Assembly (NCBI RefSeq): GCF_011386835.1
Contig: NC_088792.1
Span: 63,967,287-64,031,286 of the forward strand
From: Chrysemys picta bellii
Lineage: Eukaryota; Chordata; Testudines; Emydidae
DNA: 64,000 bases
Direction of reading: 5' to 3'
Shown: positions 38,380-48,729 of the stretch, piece after piece
Layout: each line of letters opens with the position of its first letter
Numbering within the stretch: the stretch's first letter is position 1
Notes under the pieces: model-generated
Database searches by the model: none
What the model saw: only the letters and a program-made list of their open reading frames with translations
What the model was told of the DNA's origin: nothing
Program-made: the position numbers and the translations under genes

Positions 38380-38600
38380 TCCTTCCAGCCTCCCTCCCCG
38401 CAGAGCCTCCGGACCCGTCCTGCAGGCAGCGGCGGCAGCGCAAAATGGCGCCTCTGCCTCGTCTGCGCCCGACACCGCGCAGGGGGCGGGGCCGCCCCGC
38501 CAATCACAAAGGAGGCGCCCGGCGCCGCCGCCAGCACTAGGGGGGCGCTGCGGGCAGGGAGGGGAGGTGACTGAGGTGAGGGGCCGGCCTTCAGCCGCCT
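38380..38600 (-). promoter_or_regulatory. TRA2A: TRA2A CpG-island promoter
   Basis: Very GC- and CpG-rich sequence immediately upstream of the TRA2A start codon. A GC-box-like stretch (gggggcggggccgcccc, 38483-38499) abuts an inverted CCAAT box (ccaatcac, about 38500-38507). An AAAATGGCGCC segment near 38443 resembles a YY1 site. There is no obvious TATA box. This is the usual layout of a housekeeping splicing-factor promoter; the exact start site is inferred, not seen. Confidence 0.65.
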
Positions 38601-39179
38601 CGCCCCGCCCGCACTGGGGGCGAGATACTGTCCCCATTTACCCCCTTCCTCCTCCTGCGGCGCGATTCCCTAGTGCGCGCACCCACGGTGTGCACCGGCC
38701 TCCTCCAACACACGGGACTTGTACGATCCCCCCCAACACACTGCTGCGTATAAGCTCCCCCCTCCACAACACGCGCCGCTGCGAACGTGCCCCCCCACCG
38801 CACTTTGTACGAGCTACCCCCAAACACACAACATATATCACCACGTATAAGCCCCCCTACACACAACACACAGCAGTTTGTATGAGCTTCTCTCCGCCCC
38901 CTCCCCCCCGCTGTGTTGGGACTCCTGCATCTCACAGTGTATGTATGAGCAGAAAGTGAGATGAGAGCTTGAGCAGGCCAGTGTGTGCGGTTGTGGGGGG
39001 GCTCTGTGCATGTGTATGTCTGCGCGGGGTTTTTTTTGAGGGTGGGATGTTGTGCATGCTAGCGTGTGTGTGCGGTTGTGGGGGCTTTGCATATGGCAGC
39101 ATGTGGGCGCATTGAGGAGAGCATTGTGTGCAGGCAGATGTGTGTATGTGAAGAGGACACGCAGTGCACACCAGGGTTA

Positions 39180-39302
39180 GGGTGACCAGACAGCAAGTGT
39201 GAAAAATCGGAACAGGGGATGGAGGGGGTAATAGGCTCCTATATAAGACAAAGCCCCAAATATAGGGACTGTTCCTATAAAATCCGGACATCTGGTCACC
39301 CT
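39180..39302. mobile_element. hAT-like MITE, 'TAGGGTGACCAGA' family
   Basis: Inverted ends tagggtgaccaga and tctggtcacccta with the shared interior 'gtgaaaaatcgg...ataggctcctatataag'. Inserted in the left arm of the large inverted repeat; the right arm lacks it at the matching site. Confidence 0.75.
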
Positions 39303-39777
39303 AGCTGGTGTAGAGTGTTGTGTATGCCAGTGTGTGTGTGCCTTATGTATGCCAGTGTACGTTGGGGGAGAGTATTGTATATACCAGTATACGCCCCTTT
39401 GCCACATACATCAGTGTGTACAAGCCCCCTACACACACACTAGTGTGTACAAATCCTGTCACCCTACACACACACCAATGTGTATGAGCCCTCTGCCATC
39501 TACACCCACACCACACACATTGGTGTGTGTACAAGCCCCTTCGCCCCTACACACACACATCAGTGTATACAAGCCTCCTACCATCTACACATACAACACA
39601 CGCTGGTGAGCCCCCCTACACATACGCACATCACATGCTGCGGTGTGTACAACCCCCCAGTACACACACATCAATGTGTAGAGGCCCACTACTGCCACAG
39701 AGACACGTGCTGATGTGCACAGTCCTCCTCTCCCTCACAGAAATGTCCACAGTGTTTCCCTCAACATATACATCAGT

Positions 39778-39966
39778 GACAGGTTTCAGAGTAGCAGCCG
39801 TGTTAGTCTGTATCCGCAAAAAGAACAGGAGTACTTGTGGCACCTTAGAGACTAACAAATTTATTAGAGCATATGCATCCGAAGAAGTGGGCAGTAGCCC
39901 ACGAAGGCTTATGCTCTAATAAATTTGTTAGTCTCTAAGGTGCCACAAGTACTCCTGTTCTTTTTG
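39778..39966. mobile_element. fold-back retro-like element with 13-bp target duplication, copy 1
   Basis: Starts gacaggtttcagagtagcag. From 39817 on it is a near-perfect hairpin: 'gcaaaaagaacaggagtact' at one side and its complement at the end, with arms of about 58 bp and a loop of about 35 bp. It is flanked by a perfect 13-bp duplication, catatacatcagt (39765-39777 and 39967-39979), as expected for target-primed insertion rather than a cut-and-paste MITE. Confidence 0.8.
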
Positions 39967-39981
39967 CATATACATCAGTAT

Positions 39982-40298
39982 TAGGGTGACCACCTTTGTT
40001 GGATAGAAATAAGGGAAAACCACATGAAAAATAAGGGTCAACACTTTATTTTAAGAGACATTTTAAGGAAACACTTTTTTCCTTAGCATATCATGTATTT
40101 TTCTCTCAAGTGTATATTTCTACTGCCCTCAAGTAGACAATGCAATTATCTTAAGCTTCAATTTAATATTTAAAATGGTACTTATAAATTTTAATACATT
40201 TCAATTCATCTTAAAATAAAGGATGGATGGTAACCCTAAGGAACAAATCAATGAAGCAAGGGATGGTCCTTTAAAATAAAAGATGGGTGATCATCCTA
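39982..40298. mobile_element. hAT-like MITE, diverged TAGGGTGACC family
   Basis: Ends tagggtgaccacc and gggtgatcatccta, with 8-mers atcagtat and atcagtgt (7 of 8) on either side. The interior 'aaataagggaaaaccacatg' is typical of this turtle family. Confidence 0.6.
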
Positions 40299-40419
40299 AT
40301 CAGTGTGCATGAAGCCCCCCACAACAGTGTGTGTGCCCATCCTCTCCACACACACACAGATGCTGGCATGCATGAGGTCCCACCTTTCTCTCCTCACCAC
40401 ACACTAATGTTTATGAAAA

Positions 40420-40604
40420 AACAACTAGGAGTCTTGTGGCACCTTAAAGACTAACAAATTTATTAGGGCATAAGCTTTCTCTCTTTTTTTTTTCCATAGC
40501 CCACAAAAGCTTATGCTCTAGTAAATCTGGTAGTCTTTAAGATGCCACAAGACTCCTCATTGTTTTTGCTGAAACAGAATAACACGGCTACCCCTCTGAA
40601 ACTA
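40420..40604. mobile_element. fold-back retro-like element, copy 2 (reverse orientation)
   Basis: The same family as at 39.78 kb, reversed: the hairpin comes first ('aggagtcttgtggcaccttaaa' and its complement), then 'aataacacggctacccctctgaaac'. The flanks 'actaatgtttatga' occur on both sides, a target duplication of about 14 bp. Confidence 0.75.
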
Positions 40605-40885
40605 ATGTTTATGAGGCTCCCTTAGACTAACACTGATATGTACAACACTCTCCTCCAACGTACACTGGCGTACATAAGGCACACACACACTGGCATACAC
40701 AACACTCTACACCAGCATGCACAGCGTGTCCTCTTCACACACACACACACACATCTCCCTGCACAGAGTACTCTCTTCAATGCGCCCACATGCTGCCATA
40801 TGCAAAGCCCCCACAACCGCACACACACGCTAGCATGCACAACCCCCCACAAAACCGAACGGACAAACACATGCACAGAGCCTAG

Positions 40886-41006
40886 GGTGACCAGACAGCA
40901 AATGTGAAAAATCAGGACGGGGGTGGGGGGTAATAGGAACCTATTTAAGAAAAAGACCCAAAAATCGGGACTGTCCCTATAAAATCGGGACATCTGGTCA
41001 CCCTAA
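40886..41006. mobile_element. hAT MITE, 'TAGGGTGACCAGA' family, 8-bp duplication
   Basis: Ends tagggtgaccaga and tctggtcaccctaa, flanked by perfect 8-bp acagagcc on both sides. Inserted in the right arm of the large inverted repeat; the left arm is uninterrupted at that site (ggctctgtgc). Confidence 0.85.
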
Positions 41007-41078
41007 CAGAGCCCCCCACAATTGCACACACATACTGGCCTGCTCAAGCTCTCACTCTCTTCTCATACACACATAGAG

Positions 41079-41250
41079 ATGACAACTCTCTAGGATTGGC
41101 CTGGAGTCTCCCAGAATCAGCATCAATCTCCCGGTGACTACTGAAAGCAATCTGGGAGATTTTAATGGGCTATTTTAAGAAAATGACATCATGTCATGTT
41201 GGGGGAAAAAATCTCCCAGAATAGCTTTAGTCAGAGTTGGCAACCCTATA
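41079..41250. mobile_element. MITE ending in 'agagttggcaaccct'
   Basis: Approximate inverted ends gatgacaactct and agagttggcaacc bound a segment with two 'ctcccagaat' blocks. The boundaries are approximate. Confidence 0.5.
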
Positions 41251-41447
41251 CACACACTGTGAGATGCAGGAGGCCCAACATGGCATGCAGGTGGTCCCCT
41301 TATGCCTTCTCACTGCAACCCCCAACATACCAACACCTTCCCTGCACAGGTGCGTACATATTAATCTTACCTCATACACATGCTCCAGTACCCACATGAC
41401 CTATACTTTCTCCTCATCTCCTTATCAATTTATTTAAATCTCACCTC

Positions 41448-42587
41448 AGTGACAGGTTCAGTCACAGGGGCCCCCTTGGGACTGTCACCTGATGTGCTGA
41501 AATTACCTCTGAGCCTGATTTCCCTGCCAGCTTGGGACTTCCAGAATCCTGTCTTGTTGAGCCAAACATGCTAGCCTGCTACAACACAGACCCAGGGTCT
41601 GGTACTCACCCCCAAAGTCGCAGACTAACTGAAAACAGATCAGCAGGTTACCTGTCTCCAGCACGCAGTTCCCAATGGGATCCAAACCCCCAAATAAATC
41701 CAATTTACTCTGTATAAAGTTTATACAGGGTAAATTCATAAATTGTTCACCCTCTATAACACTGAGAGATATGCACAGCTGTTTGCTCTCCCGGGTATTA
41801 ATCACTTACTCTGGGTTTAATAAAATCACTTTTGTTTATTAGATATAAAAAGTAGGATTTAAGTGGTTTCAAGTAATAACAGCCAGAACAAAGTAAGTCA
41901 CAAAGCAAAATAAAACAAAACACGCAAGTCTAAGTCTAATACGTTAAGAAACTGATTACAGGTAATATCTCACCCTCAAAGATGTTCCAATAAGCTTCTT
42001 TCACAGATTAGACTCCATCCTAGTCTGGGCCCAATCCTTTCCCCGGTACATTCTTTACTAGATCCAGCAGACATCTCAGGTGGTAAGGAGGGGTTTTCTC
42101 ATGACTGGCAGCGTATTTTGTCCTGCTCCACCCCCTTTTATAGCTTTGGCACAAGGCGGGAATCTTTTGTCTCTCTGGGTCCCCACCCCTCCTTCTAAAT
42201 GGAAAAGTACCAGATTTAAGATGGATTTCATTATCAGGTGACATGGTGACATGTCACTGTAAGACCCCTAGTCTCCATTCCCCATGGGCTGGCCCACAGG
42301 TACACAGGAAGGCTTTCAAGTAACTAAGGCCATTTACAACTGATTGTTTCTGGAGCACCCTTAATGGCCTCCACTTAATATGTTTTTACATCAGTGATAC
42401 AAATTTATATCTTATTCTCCTAACTCCAGATATTGAAATAATACATGCAAACAAATAGGATGAACACACTTAGTAGGTTACAAGCTTTCTAATGACACCA
42501 TACAAGGGGTATTTAGCGTAAAGCATATTCCAGTTATGTCATATTCATAAGCATATTTCCATAAATCATGTGAAGTGCAATGTCACA
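41448..42587 (-). mobile_element. solo LTR, family A, minus strand
   Basis: A 1,140-bp long terminal repeat. On the minus strand it begins TGTGACATTGCAC and ends CCTGTCACT. It is flanked by the 5-bp duplication acctc (41443-41447 and 42588-42592). It contains a TATA-like box (gctataaaaggggg, minus strand, near 42137) and an AATAAA signal near 41819. No coding interior is attached. The LTR length and 5-bp duplication fit a Gypsy- or ERV-type element; which one cannot be told from the LTR. Confidence 0.75.
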
Positions 42588-42795
42588 ACCTCCTTCCCAT
42601 ATGTTTATATAAGTCTATTTAAAACTTCCTCATCTCAGGTTCTGATTGCTATCTCCTCCCTCCTATGTTCTTATACAAATCCCCACATCTCCCTCTAGCA
42701 CCTCCTCCATGAACTTTCAAACTGTCTTTATTCCCATTCAGACACACAAAATCCTTCAGCTTACACTGTCGCCCCCTTCCACTGTACCATATACA

Positions 42796-43052
42796 CAGGG
42801 CCGGCTCCAGGTTTTCCACCGCCCCAAGCAGAAAAAAAAAAAAAAAAAAGCCACGGCAGCGCGATCACGCCTCTCCCCTCTTCGGCAGCAATTCGGCAGC
42901 AGGTCCTTCGTTCCGAGAGGGACTGAGGGACCCGCCGCAGAATTGCCACCAAAAACCCGTATGTGCCGCCCCAATAGCAGCCAGAGTGCTGCCCCTTGGT
43001 TTTGGCCGTCCCAAGCACTTTCTTCTTTAGCTGGTACCTGGAGCCGGCCCTG
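42796..43052. mobile_element. hAT MITE, 'CAGGGCCGGCTCCAGG' family
   Basis: A 257-bp element with ends cagggccggctccagg and cctggagccggccctg (perfect inverted repeats). It is flanked by the perfect 8-bp duplication catataca (42788-42795 and 43053-43060). It has an internal A-run and a segment 'ggcagcaattcggcagcagg'. Confidence 0.9.
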
Positions 43053-43259
43053 CATATACAAACACAGTCCCTTTTGCCTCATGCCCTTTTCACTCTCTCA
43101 CATGCAAATCTCACTTTTGCCTTCCATCCTCCTCTAATTCCACATCATCTACACTTGTCTAATCACTTGTGCTTCCCTTCCACACGTACACATATCTTCT
43201 CAATCTCACCTTTCCCTCTCCACATAGTGCTCAAATGCACTTAAAGATAGGGTGACCGT

Positions 43260-44794
43260 TGAGACGTTGCACTCTATATGATTTTATGAAAGTATGCTGA
43301 TGAGTATGAATATAATATAACTGGAATATGCCTCATGCAAAAGGTCTCTTGTAAGGTATCATTACAAAGCTTATAATCTAATGAGTGTGGTCATCCCATT
43401 TGTATAAATGTATCACTCTTGTATCTGAAACTAGAAATATAAAATATAACTCTGAGGGCCTATTGTAATTATGTAAAGTGTGGGCCATTTGTGTGGTATG
43501 GAATCTTGATGGCTCCCATTAACCAGGACAATTGTCTGTAGATGGCTTTGTTTCACTTGTAAGTCTTCCTGTATATGTGTGTGCTGGCAAGTGGGTAATG
43601 AAGTCTTACAGTGACATGTGATCATGTCACCTGAACTGGAATCCATCTTTAACCTGGTGCTTTTCCATTGAGAAGGAGGGGGTGGGAACCCAGAAAGGGA
43701 CAAAGGATTCCTGCCTTATGCAAAAGATATATAAGTGGGTGGAACAGAACAAAGGGAGGAGCCATCATGAGAAATGCCCTAGCTACCACCTGAGCTGGAA
43801 CAAGAGCTGTACCAGGGGAAAGGATTGTGCTCAGACTAGGAAGGCGTCCAGTCTGTGAAAGAAACTTATTGAAACATCTCTGAGGGTGAGATTTTATCTG
43901 TATTCAGTTTTATTACTGTATTAGACATAGACTTGCGTGTTTTATTTTATTTTGCTTGGTAATTCACTTTGTTCTGTCTGTCACTACTTGGAACCACTTA
44001 AATCCTACTTTCTGTATTTAATAAAACCACTTTTTACTTATTAATTAACCCAGTGTATGTATTAATACCTGGGTGAGGGGGGCAAACAGCTGTTCATATC
44101 TCTCTATCAGTGTTATAGAGAGCGAACAATTTATGTGTTTTACCCTGTATACAGGGTAAAACACATAAATTGTTCGCTCTCTATAACACTGATAGAGAGA
44201 TATGAACACAGGGTAAAACACATAAATTGTTCGCTCTCTATAACACTGATAGAGAGATATGAACACAGGGTAAAACACATAAATTGTTCGCTCTCTACAA
44301 CACTGATAGAGAGATATGAACAGCTGTTTGCCCCCCTCACCCAGGTATTAATACATACACTGGGTTAATTAATAAGTAAAAAGTGGTTTTATTAAATACA
44401 GAAAGTAGGATTTAAGTGGTTCCAAGTAGTGACAGACAGAACAAAGTGAATTACCAAGCAAAATAAACTTTATATTTATTTATATTTATTATATTTAATA
44501 AACTGTATAAGCTTTATACAGGGTAATATGGATTTATTTGGGGTTTAGACCCCATTGGGAGTTGAACATCTGAGTGTTAAAGACAGGAACACTTTTGTAA
44601 GTTGCTTTCAGTTAAGTCTTCAGCTTTGGGGCACGTGGTTCAGACCCCGAGTCTGTAGTGGAGCAGATTGGCGTGTCTGGCTCAGCAATACGGGGTGCTG
44701 GAGTCTCAAGCTGGCAGGGAAAGCAGGGGCAGAAGTAGTCTTGGCACATCAGTTGGCAGTTCCCAAGGGGGTTTCTGGGATCCAACCTCTCACA
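43260..44794 (+). mobile_element. solo LTR, family A, plus strand, with internal palindrome
   Basis: Second family A LTR, opposite in orientation to the one 0.7 kb upstream. It starts TGAGACGTTGCAC and ends CTCTCACA, flanked by the 5-bp duplication accgt (43255-43259 and 44795-44799). It has a TATA-like 'gatatataagtggg' near 43725 and AATAAA near 44018. It is longer than its partner because of a palindromic rearrangement at 43946-44467. It appears to have inserted into an older TAGGGTGACC-type element. Confidence 0.75.
43946..44467. repeat. palindrome with a triplicated 57-bp unit inside the LTR
   Basis: The left arm, 43946-44150, is repeated in inverse orientation from 44151 to 44467 with almost no spacer (centre between 44150 and 44151, ccctgtat/acaggg). 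The right arm contains three tandem copies of a 57-bp unit starting acagggtaaaacacat (44151, 44208, 44265), where the left arm has one. The LTR resumes in normal orientation after 44467. Open frames across it are artefacts of the repeat. Confidence 0.92.
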
Positions 44795-44799
44795 ACCGT

Positions 44800-45387
44800 A
44801 TTTCCCTATGATGAATACGGGACCCCTGGTAAAATTACTCGTATTCAAGTGAGTTCAACGGCAATCAAACAGAACTATGCAGTACAAACATTAAAATTAA
44901 CATCAAGTTGACTGAGCCCTTGTTAAAAAGAAATACTGTGTAGTTGGATTCTTTTTATTTACCTTCTTATCTTTAAAGTTTTAGGGTTCACACAGGGAGA
45001 GGTGACACACATACTCCCATACACCTCTCTCACACAGGGAGGGTGACTGACCGACTCGACCCTCCCTGCCCAGATTTCTGCCAGGGTTAACAGCAGAACA
45101 TGGCCAACAGCAGTCTTTTGGCTTTTGCCCCGCGCACTGCATCTTTGCCCTGCCATCAGCCTTGCACACCCACTCCCATAATCGTCCACTGGACCCCCTC
45201 ACTCATCCCTGGTGGGCGGGTGGCTGGCGAGCAGGGATCTGACCAGCAGCAGGACCCGCCAGTACCAATGGGGGGGGAGACAAAAAATATGGGACAATTT
45301 GCCCGTTTTTAAGAAACAGTCAGGAAACCTGCAGGAGGGCTTAAATACGGGACTATCCCTTTAAAAACGGGACCTCTGGTCACCCAA
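44800..45387. mobile_element. right part of a TAGGGTGACC-type element split by the LTR
   Basis: 43249-43259 (tagggtgaccgt) and the sequence after the LTR (atttccctatgatgaatacgggac), ending near 45386 with cgggacctctggtcaccca, look like the two parts of one element interrupted by the family A LTR. The interior at 44830-45270 was not recognised. Confidence 0.45.
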
Positions 45388-45464
45388 CTTAAAGAGTTAA
45401 TATAATAGGTCTCACTATAACTGGAATTAGTGCTAAGTAACTGTCATTTTGTTATTACTGTACC

Positions 45465-45776
45465 CAGGGCTGTCCCTAGGTTGGCGTGGGGCCTGGGACA
45501 ACCCCTTCCCTCTGGCCCAGGCTCCACCCCCACTCCACCCCTTCCTCCAAGACCCTGCCCCGCTTCTTTCCAGCTTCCACCCCTTCCCCCGAGTGACGCC
45601 GGGAGCCGGTGGGGTGGAGCGGGGCAGGCTGGGGCCGGGTCGCTCATTGCTGCCAGTGCCAGGCCCCCCGCTAGTCCCCCAGGCCGCCCTTGACCCTGCG
45701 TCCCAAAGCGCGAGGCCCCCAAAGCGTGGGACCTGGGGCAGTTGCCCCAGTCCATCCTATGGACTGGACGGCTCTG
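45465..45776. mobile_element. hAT MITE, CAGGGCTGTCC type
   Basis: A 312-bp GC-rich element, ends cagggctgtccctagg and ctggacggctctg. It is flanked by the perfect 8-bp duplication actgtacc (45457-45464 and 45777-45784). Its GC-rich interior gives spurious long frames. Confidence 0.85.
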
Positions 45777-45784
45777 ACTGTACC

Positions 45785-46425
45785 AATAAAGCACTTACCT
45801 CATTGTAAGAACAGTTTGCTCTGATCCTTTCTGACATGGTGTCAAAACAGAGCCCCAGGCTGGGGAGCGGAGTCCCAGGCAGAGGGCCAGGAGCAGGGCT
45901 TCGGACGCAGAGACAGCAACTGGGGCATGGGGCCAGCCCCCGAGCTGGGGAGTGGAGTCCCAGGCATGGGGGCCCACATAAAAGCTGGGGGTGCTGCAGC
46001 ACCCCCTGCATCCCTACTTCCCATGCCTATGGCTGGGCTAATAGTAAAAGTAGAAAAGCATAAGGTGGCAATGGCTGAAGTACCAGGTTGGAAATAGATG
46101 GATCTACCCCTAGTCAATGAATGTAGAAGTCATAAAAATAGTACAGTCCACAAAACACAGAAAAATGCCCAATCCTTAGAGGATGGGCCACTTGCAGTAC
46201 ATGGTTTGTGCCCAGTTTTAGCAACAGTGTTACATCTATTACAGGTGTGTATAAGAAGGTAGTTTAAAGAGACCACTGTCAAGAGGCCTTCCATTTTTTG
46301 GAACAGGAGCTGACTAAAGACCTAGTGCTAATTAACCTAGATTTTGACAAATCCTTCCTGGTGCTCACAGATGCTTGACACTGGTTTAAGGGCTCTCCTG
46401 ATGTAAGTAAGTATAGAGGGATAAG
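45785..46425. other. upstream region, unannotated
   Basis: The GC-rich block 45830-46025 repeats 'ggggagcggagtcccaggc' and is probably another repeat. No gene was recognised. Confidence 0.35.
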
Positions 46426-46580
46426 GAAAGAAATCCTATACAGTGCATGGATCATCATTTTGTTCTGTGTTTGTGCAGTGCCTAGCACAATGGGGTCCTA
46501 GTCCATGACTGGGGTCCTGGTCTATGACTGGGATTTCTAGGTGCTATCACAACATTAATAATAATAACAATAATAACAAA
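46425..46580 (+). repeat. LINE 3'-end fragment with (ATAA)n tail
   Basis: 'gtttgtgcagtgcctagcacaatggggtcc' followed by 'ctaggtgctatcacaa' and a short ataataacaataataac tail is a common reptile LINE terminus. Confidence 0.55.
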
Positions 46581-47145
46581 TAATCTAGCTATGCCAAAAA
46601 TACTATTAAGGGAGAAAAGCTATGCTACTATTGAAAAAAAGTGTCTTGTCATAATGCAGGGTCTAAACATACTACAGCTATCTCATTATGGGAGGAGGTT
46701 TACTGAATATACAGACCAGCAATCAATCATATGAAAGGAGGTAATGCTAACTTGTTGTGAAGCCTCAACTCCACAGATCAGCAGCCATGCTGTGAAACCT
46801 AGCTCTTTCCCCCCCCCCCCCCGATTAGTGGTTGGGAGTGTGTATGTAAGCAAACAGGAAGAAGCTGGACTCTCCACCCTCAAAGCGTTCTGGTTGCCTA
46901 GAGAGCTGGGAGGTAATTTTGCTCCTGCTTCCTATTGCCAGCTCTCCTAGGACTGGAGAAAGAATTCAGTGGGCTGTTGGAAAGGACATGTGCAGTTGGC
47001 TGCTGGTGAGACATATCAGACCAAGAGTCTGAGCTCTAGATTGGGGGGGAACAGGGCGAGGGAGCAGCCTAAACGTGTGGCTTCATTCAGTGAAACAGCA
47101 CCATATGCGAGATTCATCTAGAACCCACAAACAGGAAGAAGGTAT
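46580..47145. other. upstream region, unannotated
   Basis: Contains a C-run at 46809-46822. Nothing else was recognised. Confidence 0.35.
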
Positions 47146-47149
47146 CCTG

Positions 47150-47290
47150 AGTGTCTTTAGAGTAGCAGCCATGTTAGTCTGTATCTGCAAAAAGAACATG
47201 AGTACTTGTGGCACCTTAGAGACTAACAAATTTATTTGAGCATAAGCTTTCGTGGGCTAAAACCCACTTTGTCGGATGCATACAGTGGAA
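47150..47290 (+). mobile_element. copy of the 'CAGAGTAGCAGCC' retro-like family, not folded back
   Basis: Contains the linear form of the family seen as fold-backs at 39.78, 40.42 and 51.2 kb: 'gtagcagccatgttagtctgtatctgc', 'cttgtggcaccttagagac', 'agcataagctttcgtgggct', then 'gtcggatgcatacagtgga'. Confidence 0.7.
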
Positions 47291-47558
47291 CACTTTGCTG
47301 ATAAAGCTGACTGTTGCTGATAACGTGATTGTTTGTTACTGATAAAGGAGTTGTAGTGACTTCTGAGTGATTATCTGCCTCTCCAAAGGCCATAGGAGGG
47401 CCTTAAGCCCAAGGCAAGGGCTGGGAGCTTGGAACTGGATACCATAGAGGGGAGCCCCCACCACACTGTTGTGCTGGTGTCTAGGCTACAACATGGACAA
47501 AGTCCTGTCTCAAAGAACCAAAAAATAAAAATGTGTTGTTTTCAGTTGTTAGCTTAAC

Positions 47559-48721
47559 TAGGGTTACCATATTTCCACAATCAAAAAAGAGGACGGGGGG
47601 AGGAGCCCTGCTCTAGGCCCTGCCCCGCACCATCCCATCCACTCCCTCCCACTTCCCACCCCCTGACTGCTCCCCTCAGAATCCCCAACCCCCCCCTGCT
47701 CCTTGTCCCCTGACTGCCCCCTCCTGGGACCCCTGCCACTAACTGCCCCCTAGGACTCCACCCCCTATCTAAGCCTCCCTGCTTCTTGTCCCCTGACTGC
47801 CCCCTCCTGAGAACCCCCCACCCTAACTGTCCCCCTAGGACTCTACCTGTCCCGACTGCCCCGACCCTTATCCACACCCCCACCCCATATTCTCATCCCC
47901 GCCCCCAGACAGACCCCTGGGACTCCCATGCCCTATCCAATTGCTCCCCGCCCCCTGACAGGACTCCCAACCCATCCAACCCCCCCACCCCCCGTCCCCT
48001 GACCAGGGCCGGCTTTAACAAGAGCCCAGGAATTGGGCTGCGCTCTGGCCGGAGCTCCGGCCAGGGTCGCGGGTTTTGGGGCCGGGCCGGAGGTGCTCGG
48101 CCGGGGCCGGGCCGGAGCCACTGGGGCCAGGGCTGGTGTGCTCGGCCGGAACCGGGGCCACCACCCTGGGGCCGGAGCCAGGCCGGAGCTGCTGGGGCCA
48201 GGCTGGGGGTATGCGGCCGGGCCGGCGCAGCCAGGCCGGCGTGCTCGGCCGGTGCCCCGGGGCCCAAGCCAAGCCGGGCCGGAGCCGCTGGGGCTGGAGG
48301 GAGCCGCTCGGCCGGGGCTGGACTAGGCCGTGCCGCGCCTCCCCGGAGCCCTCCTCCTCGCGTCCCCTATTCACATCCTCACATACCTGCTGCTGCCCGC
48401 CTGCCCCTGCTTCTTTTCAGGCTTCCCACGAACATCTGATTCGCGGGAAGCAGGAGAGGGGGAGGAGCAGGGGGGCGGAGCATTCAGGGGAGGGGAGGAG
48501 GGGGAAAGACAGCTGCCGGGCCAGACGGCATGCTAAGGCTGCAGGGGATGGGAGGAGCCGGGAAGGGGCTTTGGCTGCCGAGCAGCGCTTGGCCGCCGCT
48601 TTTCGATCTATAAATAGCCAACCGGGGGAAATCCCAGACATTTTTAGAAATCCCCCCGGACGGCTATTTATAGATCGAAAAGCCGGACATGACCAGGGAA
48701 ATCCGGACGTATGGTAGCCCT
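47559..48721. mobile_element. 1.16-kb hAT element, TAGGGTTACCATA type, with nested MITE
   Basis: Ends tagggttaccata and tatggtagccct, flanked by the perfect 8-bp duplication agcttaac (47551-47558 and 48722-48729). The interior is C-rich, then G/C-rich. A CAGGGCCGGCTTTAA-type MITE start lies at about 48005. A strong hairpin at 48598-48683 (cttttcgatctataaatagcc and its complement) sits near the right end. There is no transposase frame, so it is non-autonomous. Confidence 0.8.
48598..48683. repeat. 86-bp hairpin near the hAT right end
   Basis: The arms 'gcttttcgatctataaatag' and 'ctatttatagatcgaaaagc' are perfectly complementary, extended inward by 'ccgggggaaa'/'tccccccgg'. The loop is about 20 bp. 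Confidence 0.85.
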
Positions 48722-48729
48722 AGCTTAAC

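Larger units (their letters stand above)
38660..41280. repeat. CA/TG-rich degenerate minisatellite with large inverted repeat
   Basis: Alternating (AC)n/(GT)n-rich units separated by C-rich spacers (cccccctacacacac...gtgtacaagcccc), irregular in period. The segments 38905-39400 and 40640-41280 are inverted copies: 'cagcatgtgggcgcattga' (39102) answers 'tcaatgcgcccacatgctg' (40779), and 'gcatctcacagtgtatg' (38927) answers the region at 41245-41265. Younger MITEs and fold-backs interrupt both arms and spacer. Confidence 0.8.

Noticed and set aside
37844..38959. Plus-strand open frame of 371 codons across the TRA2A promoter
   Set aside because: It runs antisense through exon 1, the CpG island and CA-rich repeats. 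Its composition (Pro/Arg/Ala) follows GC content, no domain is visible, and part of the upstream frame is a MITE.
38660..40860. CRISPR-like array
   Set aside because: The CA-rich units vary in length and sequence with no constant repeat and unique spacer pattern; this is a vertebrate minisatellite.
44045..44368. Repeated-peptide open frames on both strands
   Set aside because: They arise from the palindrome and the 57-bp tandem unit in the LTR, not from a protein repeat.
47786..48717. Three overlapping GC-rich frames of more than 200 codons
   Set aside because: They lie wholly inside the hAT element bounded by the agcttaac duplication. GC-rich sequence lacks stops; no domain is present.
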